Source of the DNA: Apopatocola sp963618015
GTDB taxonomy: Bacteria > Bacillota > Clostridia > Oscillospirales > Oscillospiraceae
Direction: 5' to 3'
NCBI GenBank assembly: GCA_963618015.1
Contig: CAVEQS010000015.1
Location: forward strand, 1 to 56,949
Length of the DNA: 56,949 bases
A program made the position numbers and the translations under genes. Under the pieces are notes generated by a model, which was not told the origin of the DNA, did no database searches, and worked only from the letters and a program-made list of their open reading frames with translations. This document shows, piece by piece, positions 11,550 through 19,492 of the stretch. Position 1 is the stretch's first letter. Each line of letters begins with the position of its first letter.

Positions 11550-11592
11550 CCGGGAGGCAATAGACACAATCAGAGTTTGGGAGGTATTTACG

Positions 11593-13266
11593 ATGGAAAG
11601 AAATACGCTCTATCGCCGGTGGCTGGAAAAGACGGAAAACAACGACGCGCTGCATGCGGAGCTTCAGGCCATCCGCGGCGACGACGATGCCATTGAGGAT
11701 CGCTTTTACCGCGAGCTGGAATTCGGTACCGGCGGACTGCGCGGCGTGCTCGGCGCAGGCACGAACCGCATGAACGTATTTACCGTCAGCAAGGCCACGC
11801 AGGGCTATGCCAATTATCTCAAGGCGCACTTTGCCGCGCCCTCCGTCGCCATTGCGTACGACAGCCGCATCAACTCCCGGCTCTTTGCCGAGACCGCGGC
11901 TGGCGTTTTCGCCGCCAACGGCGTGCGCGTGCATCTCTACGATCATCTCATGCCGACACCCTCGCTCTCGTTTGCGGTGCGCGATCTTCGCTGCTCCGGC
12001 GGTGTCGTCGTCACGGCGAGCCACAACCCGGCCAAATACAATGGCTACAAGGTCTACGGCCCCGACGGCTGCCAGATCACGACCGAGGCCGCCAAAGCCA
12101 TTCAGGAGGAGATTGACCGCATCGATCCCTTTGACAATGTCTGCGCGCTCGATTTTGCCGAAGCGCTCGCTTCCGGTGCCGTTTCCTACATTGGCGAGGT
12201 CACGATCGAGCGCTATCTCGCCGCCGTTGGAACAGCCTCCGTGCTGCCGCTGGACGTTTCCCGGGATGCCTCCATCGTCTACACGCCGCTCAACGGCACG
12301 GGCATTTCCTGTGTGCCGCGCTGCCTTCGCGCACACGGCTTTACAAATATCACCATCCCGCCGGAACAGGCGGAGCCGGACGGGAATTTCCCTACCTGTC
12401 CCTACCCCAACCCGGAGATCCGCGAGGCGCTCACTGTCGGCCTACGTCTGGCGGAGGAGACGGGCAGCGAGCTGCTGCTCGCCACCGACCCGGACTGCGA
12501 CCGCGTCGGCGCGGCGGTGAAAACTGAGAGCGGCTACCGGCTCATCACCGGCAACGAGATGGGCGTTCTTCTGCTCGACTTTCTCTGCCGGATGCGCCGG
12601 GCGAACGGCACGATGCCGGAACATCCCGTGGCGGTGAAAACCATCGTCACAACGCCGATGGCAGAGAGGATCGCCGCGCACTACGGCGTGGAGCTGCGGA
12701 ACGTCCTGACCGGGTTTAAATTCATCGGTGAACAGATCGGGCTTCTCGAAAAGGACGGCGAAGCCGGGCGGTACATCTTCGGCTTTGAGGAGAGCTACGG
12801 GTATCTGAGCGGCAGCTTTGTGCGCGACAAGGACGCCGTGAACGCCTCGCTTCTCATCTGCGAAATGTTTGTCTGGTATAAAGCGCAGGGCAAAACGCTT
12901 GCCAATGCACTCGAAGCGCTGTACGCCCAATACGGCTTTTTCGAGGCAAAGCTGCTCTCCTTCGCGTTTGAAGGCTCGGCAGGCTTCGCGCATATGACGG
13001 AGCTGCTCGACTCTCTCCGCGTCTCCCCGCCGGAGACGCTGGCCGGACAGGCCGTGCATCAGATCATCGATTACGACCGGGATGAGACGGGTCTCCCCCG
13101 CTCCAACGTGCTGCGCTTTGTTCTCGACGGCGGCGAGGCCGTCGTGCGCCCCTCCGGCACGGAGCCGAAGCTCAAAATTTATCTTACTGCTGCCCGCGAA
13201 AGCCGTGAGGCGAGCCGCGCCATGCTTGCCTTGCTCGAAAATCAGCTTACCGATTGGGCAAAATAA
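11593..13266 (+). CDS. pgcA: Phosphoglucomutase (alpha-D-phosphohexomutase family)
   Basis: 557 residues, the length of PgcA-type enzymes that interconvert glucose-1-P and glucose-6-P. The catalytic phosphoserine loop is VVTASHNPAKYNGYKVYG (about residues 139-156). The magnesium-binding loop is DPDCDR, the sugar-binding loop GFEESYGYLSGSF and the phosphate-binding C-terminal loop RPSGTEPKLKIY. All four catalytic signatures are intact. In this cell it would join glucose-1-P from glycan phosphorolysis and UDP-glucose synthesis to glycolysis. It has TGGGAGGT before the ATG at 11593. It is distinct from the 470-residue mutase at 38008. Confidence 0.93.
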   Translation: MERNTLYRRWLEKTENNDALHAELQAIRGDDDAIEDRFYRELEFGTGGLRGVLGAGTNRMNVFTVSKATQGYANYLKAHFAAPSVAIAYDSRINSRLFAETAAGVFAANGVRVHLYDHLMPTPSLSFAVRDLRCSGGVVVTASHNPAKYNGYKVYGPDGCQITTEAAKAIQEEIDRIDPFDNVCALDFAEALASGAVSYIGEVTIERYLAAVGTASVLPLDVSRDASIVYTPLNGTGISCVPRCLRAHGFTNITIPPEQAEPDGNFPTCPYPNPEIREALTVGLRLAEETGSELLLATDPDCDRVGAAVKTESGYRLITGNEMGVLLLDFLCRMRRANGTMPEHPVAVKTIVTTPMAERIAAHYGVELRNVLTGFKFIGEQIGLLEKDGEAGRYIFGFEESYGYLSGSFVRDKDAVNASLLICEMFVWYKAQGKTLANALEALYAQYGFFEAKLLSFAFEGSAGFAHMTELLDSLRVSPPETLAGQAVHQIIDYDRDETGLPRSNVLRFVLDGGEAVVRPSGTEPKLKIYLTAARESREASRAMLALLENQLTDWAK

Positions 13267-13277
13267 AAGGAGTTTAT

Positions 13278-13604
13278 ATGGCAACATCCAAAGAGTATAT
13301 AGAGTTCGTTTGCGAGCATCTCGAGGGAATTGAGAACGTTACCTATAAGAAAATGTTCGGCGAATACATGGTATACGTCAACGCCAAGCCCATTCTCCTC
13401 GTGTGTGACAACACCGTTATGGTGAAAAAGCTGCCGGAGATCGCATCACTCATGGCGGGTGCGCCCGATGGCGTTCCCTACGAGGGCGCCAAGGTACATT
13501 ACATTCTTGACATTGAAAACCGCCCGCTCGTGCGCGATGTGATCGCCATTCTTGAGCCGATCACGCCGCTGCCGAAAAAACGCACGAAAAAGAAAGCCGA
13601 ATAA
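13278..13604 (+). CDS. TfoX/Sxy N-terminal-domain protein
   Basis: 108 residues matching the TfoX N-terminal domain (about residues 10-90: YKKMFGEYMVYVNAKPILLVCDN), ending in a Lys-rich tail. Sxy/TfoX activates competence genes in Gammaproteobacteria. Stand-alone N-terminal domains are widespread in Firmicutes and have no proven role. The ATG at 13278 follows AAAGGAG and lies 11 bases after the pgcA stop, so the genes are co-transcribed. A strong terminator follows. Confidence 0.85.
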   Translation: MATSKEYIEFVCEHLEGIENVTYKKMFGEYMVYVNAKPILLVCDNTVMVKKLPEIASLMAGAPDGVPYEGAKVHYILDIENRPLVRDVIAILEPITPLPKKRTKKKAE

Positions 13605-13609
13605 TCGCT

Positions 13610-13647
13610 AAAATCGCCTCGCAGCCACCAGGCTGCGGGGCGATTTT
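13610..13647 (+). terminator. Terminator after the TfoX-like gene
   Basis: AAAATCGCC/GGCGATTTT outer stem with an inner GCAGCC/GGCTGC stem and ACCA loop. T-rich sequence follows. Confidence 0.88.
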
Positions 13648-13660
13648 CGTTTAACAAGGA

Positions 13661-13718
13661 TTTTACAAAAAAACCGTAGCGCATTTAACATTCGTTTTGC
13701 TACGCTGGTTTTGTAAAT
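13661..13718. repeat. Imperfect inverted repeat upstream of the Na/Pi symporter gene
   Basis: TTTTACAAAA..ACC-GTAGC on the left mirrors GCTAC..GGTTTTGTAAA on the right, with about 18 unpaired central bases. It occupies the promoter region of the next gene. It may be a terminator remnant or a regulatory site. TTTACA-18-TAACAT inside the left half is a possible promoter. Confidence 0.5.
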
Positions 13719-13742
13719 CAAAAGTCAGGAAAAGGAAAAATT

Positions 13743-15509
13743 ATGGACATTTTTGACACGCTTACGATGCTCGGCGGCCTGGCGCTGTTTCTCTTCGGCA
13801 TGAGTCTGATGGGGCAGGCGCTCGAACGGCGCGCCGGTGGGAAGCTCCGCTCCCTGCTCGACAAAATGACCGGCAAGCCCATCGCCGGTTTTCTCACCGG
13901 TCTCGGCGTGACCGCCGTGATCCAAAGCTCCTCCGCCACGACCGTTATGGTCGTCGGCTTTGTAAACTCCGGGCTCATGACGCTGCGCCAGTCGATCAGC
14001 GTCATTATGGGCGCGAACGTCGGCACGACCGTGACGGCGTGGCTTTTGAGTCTCGGCGACATTGACGGCACAAGTGTGCTCATTCGCCTCCTGAAGCCAA
14101 CTTCTTTCACGCCGATCCTCGCGGTGATCGGCATCGTTCTCTACCTTTTCTGCAAAAACAGCCGCAAAAAGGACTCCGGCGTCATTCTGCTCGGCTTCGC
14201 CACGCTGATGTTCGGCATGGAGACGATGAGCGGCGCAGTATCCGGGCTGCGCAACGATCCGGTATTCGTAAATCTCTTTCTCGCGTTCAAAAACCCGCTG
14301 CTCGGCGTCGTGGCCGGCGCGATCCTCACGGGCATCATCCAGTCAAGCTCCGCTTCCGTCGGCATTTTGCAGGCCCTCTCCGCCACCGGCGCGGTGAGCT
14401 ACGCCGCGGCAATCCCCATCATCATGGGTCAGAACATCGGCACGACCGTGACAGCGCTCATCTCCTCCATCGGTACGAACAAAAACGCCCGCCGCGCCGC
14501 CGTGGTGCATCTGATGTTCAACGTCATCGGCGTTGTTGTCCTGCTCACGGTATTTACGGTCGTGCGCGCAGTGTTTGCCCCGGCGCTGCTCGACGAGGCC
14601 GCGACCCGCTCCGGCATTGCCATCGCCCATTCCATGTTCAACATTCTCTGCACCGCCATGCTTCTGCCCGCCGGCGGGCTGCTCGAAAAGCTTGCCATCC
14701 GGATCGTGCCGGACAGCGGTGAGAAGGAACAGCGCGTGGAGCTCGACGAGCGTCTGCTTGCGACCCCGGCGCTGGCGCTCTCCCGCAGCCGCGCCGTCGC
14801 CTCGGACATGGCCGAGCACGCTGTGCGCGCTCTGAAGGATTCTCTTACTTCGATCGACAGCTACTCCCCCGATTTCGCCGAGCGCATCCGGCAGGATGAG
14901 GAGCTGTGCGACCATTACGAGGACATTCTCAGCACCTATCTTGTAAAGCTCAGCGCCGAGCAGATGGGCACGGCCGAGAGCGAGGAGGCCGCCGCGCTTT
15001 TGAAGTCCATCGGCGATTTTGAGCGCATTTCCGACCACGCCGTCAACACGCTCGAATCCGCCGAGGAGCTGCGCGACAAGAATCTCGCGTTCTCGCCGAA
15101 CGCCATGGCCGAATTTTCGGTGCTTGCCGGGGCGGTCAGCGAAATTCTGGACCTTTCGCTCCAATGCTTTGAGAAAAACGACAGCACCATCGCCGCCGAG
15201 GTCGAGCCGCTTGAGCAGGTCATCGACATGCTCAAGGAATCGATGCGCACACGCCACATCCGGCGTTTGCAGCAGGGCGGGTGCAGCATTGAGCTCGGCT
15301 TCATCCTTTCCGACCTTCTCACCGGTTTGGAGCGCACCTCCGACCACTGCTCCAACATTGCCGGGTGCGTCATCGACACGGCGCAGCACAACCTGAATCT
15401 CCACGAGTCGCTGCGCGCCACGCGGCTCGACAGCGCCGATTTCCGCCGCGAATTTGACCGCTACGCCTGCAAATACGCGCTCCCCGCGTCCAACGCAATC
15501 ACGGATTGA
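13743..15509 (+). CDS. Na+/phosphate symporter family protein with C-terminal PhoU domain
   Basis: 588 residues. The first part (about residues 5-310) is membrane-embedded and contains the two inverted NptA/SLC34 repeats, each with a QSSSA motif (QSSSATTVMVVGF and QSSSASVGILQAL) followed by a GTTVTA motif. After about residue 340 comes a soluble helical PhoU-like region (SRAVASDMAEHAVRALKDS, then GDFERISDHAVN and GLERTSDHCSN). Family members take up phosphate with sodium. The fused PhoU domain is thought to sense or gate phosphate. The ATG at 13743 follows AGGAAAAGG. It is monocistronic, ending in a terminator. Confidence 0.92.
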   Translation: MDIFDTLTMLGGLALFLFGMSLMGQALERRAGGKLRSLLDKMTGKPIAGFLTGLGVTAVIQSSSATTVMVVGFVNSGLMTLRQSISVIMGANVGTTVTAWLLSLGDIDGTSVLIRLLKPTSFTPILAVIGIVLYLFCKNSRKKDSGVILLGFATLMFGMETMSGAVSGLRNDPVFVNLFLAFKNPLLGVVAGAILTGIIQSSSASVGILQALSATGAVSYAAAIPIIMGQNIGTTVTALISSIGTNKNARRAAVVHLMFNVIGVVVLLTVFTVVRAVFAPALLDEAATRSGIAIAHSMFNILCTAMLLPAGGLLEKLAIRIVPDSGEKEQRVELDERLLATPALALSRSRAVASDMAEHAVRALKDSLTSIDSYSPDFAERIRQDEELCDHYEDILSTYLVKLSAEQMGTAESEEAAALLKSIGDFERISDHAVNTLESAEELRDKNLAFSPNAMAEFSVLAGAVSEILDLSLQCFEKNDSTIAAEVEPLEQVIDMLKESMRTRHIRRLQQGGCSIELGFILSDLLTGLERTSDHCSNIAGCVIDTAQHNLNLHESLRATRLDSADFRREFDRYACKYALPASNAITD

Positions 15510-15531
15510 TCCTGCCGCTTTCTCTTCCTCC

Positions 15532-15572
15532 AGCAGCGTCGTTCTGTTTTATAACAGCGGCGCTGCTTTTTT
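15532..15572 (+). terminator. Terminator after the Na/Pi symporter gene
   Basis: AGCAGCG pairs with CGCTGCT, with further pairing inside, followed by TTTTTT. Confidence 0.75.
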
Positions 15573-15594
15573 GCGAAAAATCTATGCGTTTTTC

Positions 15595-15624
15595 TTGCAT
15601 TTATTCCTACCTCAATGGTATACT
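15595..15624 (+). promoter_or_regulatory. Promoter of the TetR-type gene at 15631
   Basis: TTGCAT at 15595-15600 and TATACT at 15619-15624 with 18 bases between. The predicted start (about 15631) coincides with the first ATG. The mRNA is therefore either nearly leaderless or translation begins further in. Confidence 0.55.
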
Positions 15625-15630
15625 TATGCC

Positions 15631-16353
15631 ATGTTTTTTCTGAAGGAAGTGGTTCCCATCGCTATCACAAGTGCCAGCCTGCCCGCCAAACGCAGGATCC
15701 TTACCGTATGCGTCAAGCTGTTTCTGGAAAAGGGCTACAAGAAAACGACCGTCGCCGAGATCGTGCAGAAGGCAGACGTCTCCAACAGCACGTTCCAGAA
15801 CATTTTCCGCGCCAAGGACGGCGTGCTCACCGAGCTTGTCGAGTTTATGTTCGGCAACCAGTTTGGTATGGCACGGAGTGTGACTGCTGAAAAGCTGCCG
15901 CCGGTTTTTGTTTACGCTGTGGAGACTGCCATCCAGCTAACGCTCACGGAGCTCAACGAGAATCTGCGCGAGATCTATATTGAAGCCTACACGCACAGCG
16001 AAGCAGCAGAATACATTTTTCGTCAAACCGCAAAGGAGCTTTATGCCATTTTCGGACCATACCAGCCGACACTGACCGAGCACGACTTTTACGTGCTGGA
16101 TCTGGGTTCTGCAGGAATGATGCGTGGATATATGGCGCAGCCATGCTCGGAGGTTTTCCCGCTCGAGGAAAAGCTCCGCGCCTTTCTCCATCTGAGCCTG
16201 AATGGCTACTGCGTCCCGCAGGAAGAGATTGAAAAGGTACTTGCGTTCATCGCTTCGCTCGACATCCGCGCCATTGCGCAGGGCGTCATGCAGGAGCTGT
16301 TCCACGCACTCGAAATGCGTTACGCCTTCTCTCTGGATTCCTCCGAAGTCTGA
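15631..16353 (+). CDS. TetR/AcrR-family transcriptional regulator
   Basis: 240 residues. The N-terminal helix-turn-helix lies at about residues 20-65 (KRRILTVCVKLFLEKGYKKTTV, then ADVSNSTFQNIFRAKDGVL). A C-terminal ligand domain of normal length follows. The start is uncertain. The ATG at 15631 sits at the predicted transcription start. An AAGGAAG at 15643-15649 could serve a downstream non-ATG start, which would still leave the whole HTH. The target is unknown: it is flanked by the Na/Pi symporter and by a convergent sigma/anti-sigma pair, and no operator palindrome was found at its own promoter. It ends in a shared bidirectional terminator. Confidence 0.85.
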   Translation: MFFLKEVVPIAITSASLPAKRRILTVCVKLFLEKGYKKTTVAEIVQKADVSNSTFQNIFRAKDGVLTELVEFMFGNQFGMARSVTAEKLPPVFVYAVETAIQLTLTELNENLREIYIEAYTHSEAAEYIFRQTAKELYAIFGPYQPTLTEHDFYVLDLGSAGMMRGYMAQPCSEVFPLEEKLRAFLHLSLNGYCVPQEEIEKVLAFIASLDIRAIAQGVMQELFHALEMRYAFSLDSSEV

Positions 16354-16381
16354 CCGAGGGTTGTTAACACTTTCATTGTAG

Positions 16382-16420
16382 GCAAACCGCCGGTATGTGC
16401 TCTGCATACCGGCGGTTTGC
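16382..16420. terminator. Bidirectional terminator between convergent genes
   Basis: A perfect 16-bp stem (GCAAACCGCCGGTATG with its complement) around a 7-base loop. T-rich sequence follows on the plus side. It separates the TetR gene (plus) from the anti-sigma gene (minus). Confidence 0.88.
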
Positions 16421-16437
16421 TTTTCTCTGACCGATTT

Positions 16438-17040
16438 TCACCAGTTGATATTCAGCTCCTGTTTGGCTGTTTCAAGCCAGAGTGCCGAGGAGCGTCCGTT
16501 CTCATCGAGACTGACGCCGACAGAGCATCCGCCGAGCCAGGTCCCGTCGGCGCGCTTGATATACTCCGCATAGCCGCAGTTTTTCGGGTCATCGGACGTA
16601 AGGCCAAGCAGCCAGACATGCGTATTTCCGTCCGTGTCCGTGTAGTCATAGCGAAAGGCCTTCGTCTGCGAGAGCTCGCCGGTGATGTCGATCGACTCGT
16701 TATTGACGATGAAGATCATCCTGTCGCCGCGCCGCACGACCGGCGATGTCAGATTTTCCGTGTGGAGACACACCTCGTTGTAGCTTTCCCCGTTTTCGTC
16801 AATGCCGGTAGTGATCTCCAGATTGTTCCCCCAGCCAAAGACATGGCCAAAAATCGCCCCGCCGCGGGCGTACGCCGTTACGGCAAGACCGAGCAGCAGC
16901 GCCGTGCATACGCAGACGAGCACCAGCCGCCGCGCCGGGCGAAAGACTTTTTCCTTTGCCGGATTCTCGGCGGCAGGAGTGATGCCGCCGGGCGCATGCA
17001 GCGCGCCGAACGCCTGCTTATAGAGTTCTCGGTTATTCAT
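16438..17040 (-). CDS. Putative membrane anti-sigma factor
   Basis: 200 residues. A short N-terminal cytoplasmic part is followed by one membrane segment (about residues 39-58, LVLVCVCTALLLGLAVTAYA). An extracytoplasmic domain of about 140 residues without a recognised fold follows. The gene overlaps the end of the ECF sigma gene by 8 bases, the usual arrangement for a sigma factor and its membrane inhibitor. I infer the anti-sigma role from this context and topology, as I see no zinc-binding HxxxCxxC motif. The extracellular part would be the sensor, but its signal is unknown. Confidence 0.7.
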   Translation of the reverse strand: MNNRELYKQAFGALHAPGGITPAAENPAKEKVFRPARRLVLVCVCTALLLGLAVTAYARGGAIFGHVFGWGNNLEITTGIDENGESYNEVCLHTENLTSPVVRRGDRMIFIVNNESIDITGELSQTKAFRYDYTDTDGNTHVWLLGLTSDDPKNCGYAEYIKRADGTWLGGCSVGVSLDENGRSSALWLETAKQELNINW

Positions 17041-17512
17041 CCGTCCAAACCTCCTGTAACGCTTCTTTCAGCAGCCGGCGCCCCCGGGAAAGGCGCACCT
17101 TCACGTTTGCTTCCGTGATACGCAGTATCCCGGCGATCTCCCGCACCGAGTAGTCCTCATAGTAAAAGAGATGGATCACGATCCGGTACTTTTCCGGCAG
17201 CTTCATGACCTGCTCAAATAGTTCGCCCGCCTCCGGCGACGGGAAGGCGAGCGTTTCCGCGTAGTCCTCCAGCGGCACGCCCCGGCGCCGCCAAAAGGAC
17301 ATTGTCACGTTTTTCGCCTTGTTGATCGCCACGCGAAGCAGCCATGCGCGGATGTGCTGCTCATCGGCAAACTGCGTATTCGTCGTGTGGTACTGGATAA
17401 ACGTATCCTGCACAACGTCCTCCGCATCCGCGGCATTCGCGCAGACATTGAAGGCAGCGGAAAAGAGGCTGTCCTTATACTTTTCCATGACCGCACTTGT
17501 CTCTGTTTTCAT
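17033..17512 (-). CDS. ECF RNA polymerase sigma factor
   Basis: 159 residues, the two-domain ECF architecture. Region 2 is at about residues 10-75 (DAEDVVQDTFIQYHTTNTQF) and region 4 at about 100-150 (LPEKYRIVIHLFYYEDYSVREIAGILRITEANVKVRLSRGR, here in parts). The ATG at 17512 is chosen because AGAGGA lies 7 bases upstream; the frame runs to 17563 without a better site. Upstream, on the minus strand near 17570-17576, is TGTAACC, the kind of -35 that ECF sigmas often recognise in front of their own genes, but I see no matching -10. It is co-translated with the anti-sigma gene. Confidence 0.92.
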   Translation of the reverse strand: MKTETSAVMEKYKDSLFSAAFNVCANAADAEDVVQDTFIQYHTTNTQFADEQHIRAWLLRVAINKAKNVTMSFWRRRGVPLEDYAETLAFPSPEAGELFEQVMKLPEKYRIVIHLFYYEDYSVREIAGILRITEANVKVRLSRGRRLLKEALQEVWTDE

Positions 17513-17590
17513 GCATGATTCCTCTTTCTGAAAGGCCCTTCGTATATAAAACAATTGAAGCATGGCAAAGGTTACATTTCAGTATAGCAT

Positions 17591-17632
17591 AAACCGGCGT
17601 CCCGAAAACATCGGTCTTCGGAACGCCGGTTT
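17591..17632 (-). terminator. Terminator of the maltodextrin-type operon
   Basis: AAACCGGCGT/ACGCCGGTTT outer stem with an inner CCGAA/TTCGG stem. It lies just past the stop of the last permease gene. Confidence 0.8.
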
Positions 17633-17638
17633 ACATAA
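17625..17638 (-). repeat. Single copy of the TTATGTNAA repeat motif
   Basis: On the minus strand the 14 bases read TTATGTAAACCGGC, directly after the stop of the permease gene. It shares TTATGTAAAC with the copy at 48237 and belongs with the arrays at 35458 and 54118. Confidence 0.4.
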
Positions 17639-17646
17639 TTATCGTT

Positions 17647-18492
17647 TTAACCTTTGAGGCCGCCGGCCTGCAGGCCGGAGACAAAATATTTCTGGCAGAG
17701 GATGAATACGATCAGCACCGGCACGAGGCTCGCCACGGACATGGCGAACACATAGCCCCACTGCGTGAACTGGTGCTGGCCGAAAAAGCCGGAGATGGCA
17801 ATGGGCAGCGTGCGCTTGGCGTTATCGTTGATGACAGTCATGGCCCACGTAAACTCCTCCCACGCGGTGAGGAAGTTGAAAATGCTCACCGAAGCGATGG
17901 CGGGGCTCGCGAGCGGCAATATGATACGGAAAAACACCGTGAATACGCTGCCGCCGTCGGCATACGCCGCCTCGTCAAACTCACGCGGGATGCCCTCGAT
18001 ATAGCTTTTGATCATGAACGTGGAAAACGGGATGACCCATGCGACATAAAAAGGGATCAGTCCTGCAAGGCTGTTTGTGATGCCGAAAAACGACGCGAGC
18101 TGGAATTGCGGGATGATGAGCGTTGTACCGGGGATGATCATCATGCCGATAACGAGCGCGAACAGCAGCTTCTTTCCCGGAAACTCAAACCGCGCGAGAC
18201 AGTAGGCAAGCGCCGAGGCGATGATCGCCGCGAGGACGATCGTGATGACGGCCACGATAACACTGTTGAGGAAATTAAGGTAAAACTTTTCCTGCGTGAA
18301 GATATACTTGTAATTCTCCAGCGTGATCTCGCTGAGCTTCGGGAAAAAGTGCGGCGGGAATTCGTAGAGCGCACCGTTCGGCCGGAGGGACGTGGAGAGC
18401 ATATAGATCATCGGCATGACCGACACCGCGCCGCCGAGAAGAAGAAGGATGTACCGGAGCGCGAGGCTCCAGCGGTTTTTTCTGCTTTTCAT
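17647..18492 (-). CDS. Sugar ABC transporter permease (MalG type)
   Basis: 281 residues with six predicted membrane helices. The cytoplasmic EAA loop that contacts the ATPase is at about residues 185-205 (EFDEAAYADGGSVFTVFFRIILP). This is the CUT1-family inner permease pairing with the MalF-type gene 13 bases upstream. It is the last gene of the operon LacI regulator - GH13 - binding protein - permease - permease. No ATP-binding gene follows; a shared MsmX/MsmK-like ATPase is presumed elsewhere. Maltodextrin is inferred from the GH13 enzyme and is not shown by the permease itself. Confidence 0.93.
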   Translation of the reverse strand: MKSRKNRWSLALRYILLLLGGAVSVMPMIYMLSTSLRPNGALYEFPPHFFPKLSEITLENYKYIFTQEKFYLNFLNSVIVAVITIVLAAIIASALAYCLARFEFPGKKLLFALVIGMMIIPGTTLIIPQFQLASFFGITNSLAGLIPFYVAWVIPFSTFMIKSYIEGIPREFDEAAYADGGSVFTVFFRIILPLASPAIASVSIFNFLTAWEEFTWAMTVINDNAKRTLPIAISGFFGQHQFTQWGYVFAMSVASLVPVLIVFILCQKYFVSGLQAGGLKG

Positions 18493-18505
18493 CTTCTCCC
18501 CTCCT

Positions 18506-19390
18506 TCAGTCGTTCTGGCGCTGCATCGCGCGGAACTGCAAAAATGCCAAAATCATCAGCGTGACGGCCACAATGAAGCTCAGCGCCGCGGCGTAGCCGA
18601 ACTCGCCGGTGCTGAACGCTTTATAATACATCCAGGTGAGCACCGTGTCCGTCTGGTGCATGGGCTTGCCGTCGGTGATCATTTTGATGGACGTGAACAC
18701 GTTGAAGCCGCCGATCGTGAGCATGACGAGCGCAAAGAGGATCGTCGGGCGGATGCTGGGGAGCGTGATATACCAGAACTTCTTCCAACCGGTGCAGCCG
18801 TCCACGTCCGCCGCCTCATAAAGCTCCGTGGGCACCGACTGGAGCGCGGCAAGGAATACCACAAGGTTCCAGCCCACGCCCTTCCAGATGCCGAGCAGCA
18901 TCGCGACCGTGAGCCCGCCCCAGCGGGTGTTCAGCCACGGGACATAGTCCTTCGTAAGATGCAGCACGTTGCAGAGAAAATAGTTGAGCATGCCCTCGGT
19001 GTTGAAGATGTACCGAAACACGAGCGACACAATGACCCACGAGGTGATGACCGGGATATAGTATATGACCCGGAACGTCACCTGAAAGCGCGGGATGGAG
19101 TGGATGAGCACCGCCGCGAGAAGGCCGAGCGCCATTTGTCCCGGCACGGTGACGAGCGTATAGATGAGCGTGTTTTCAAAGGCAACGATAAACGTCTTGT
19201 CGCTCAGCACCGCTTTATAGTTCTCCAGTCCCGCGAAGCTCTTTTGAAACGTCGAGCCGAGATCCCAGCGCAGAAAACTCATCACGAAGAGCTTCACGAT
19301 CGGATAGACCGTAAAGAGTGCAAAAACGACGATCCCCGGCACGAGCAGCGCCGCGAACTGCGCCTTGTTTCTGCCGGAACGCAGCATCAT
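18506..19390 (-). CDS. Sugar ABC transporter permease (MalF type)
   Basis: 294 residues, six predicted helices and the EAA loop ELYEAADVDGCTGWKKFWYI (about residues 180-200). It lacks the large periplasmic P2 domain of enterobacterial MalF, as is usual in Firmicutes. Three ATG codons are clustered. 19396 sits directly on the GGGGAGGG and is too close to it, so 19390 is preferred. It is separated from the binding-protein gene by a hairpin at 19432-19454 that likely lowers its expression relative to the binding protein. Confidence 0.93.
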   Translation of the reverse strand: MMLRSGRNKAQFAALLVPGIVVFALFTVYPIVKLFVMSFLRWDLGSTFQKSFAGLENYKAVLSDKTFIVAFENTLIYTLVTVPGQMALGLLAAVLIHSIPRFQVTFRVIYYIPVITSWVIVSLVFRYIFNTEGMLNYFLCNVLHLTKDYVPWLNTRWGGLTVAMLLGIWKGVGWNLVVFLAALQSVPTELYEAADVDGCTGWKKFWYITLPSIRPTILFALVMLTIGGFNVFTSIKMITDGKPMHQTDTVLTWMYYKAFSTGEFGYAAALSFIVAVTLMILAFLQFRAMQRQND

Positions 19391-19431
19391 GGTCATCCCT
19401 CCCCTGTGGATAATTCAAGGCTATACGACCA

Positions 19432-19454
19432 CCCCGCCGCCTTTGGCGGCGGGG
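19432..19454 (-). terminator. Intra-operon attenuator hairpin
   Basis: CCCCGCCGCC/GGCGGCGGGG with a 3-base loop, lying between the binding-protein stop and the permease start. No strong U-tract follows. Such hairpins stabilise the upstream message and let binding protein exceed permease. Confidence 0.7.
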
Positions 19455-19492
19455 CAGAATGGTATTGCAAGAAAAGACGGATTATGCTACTC

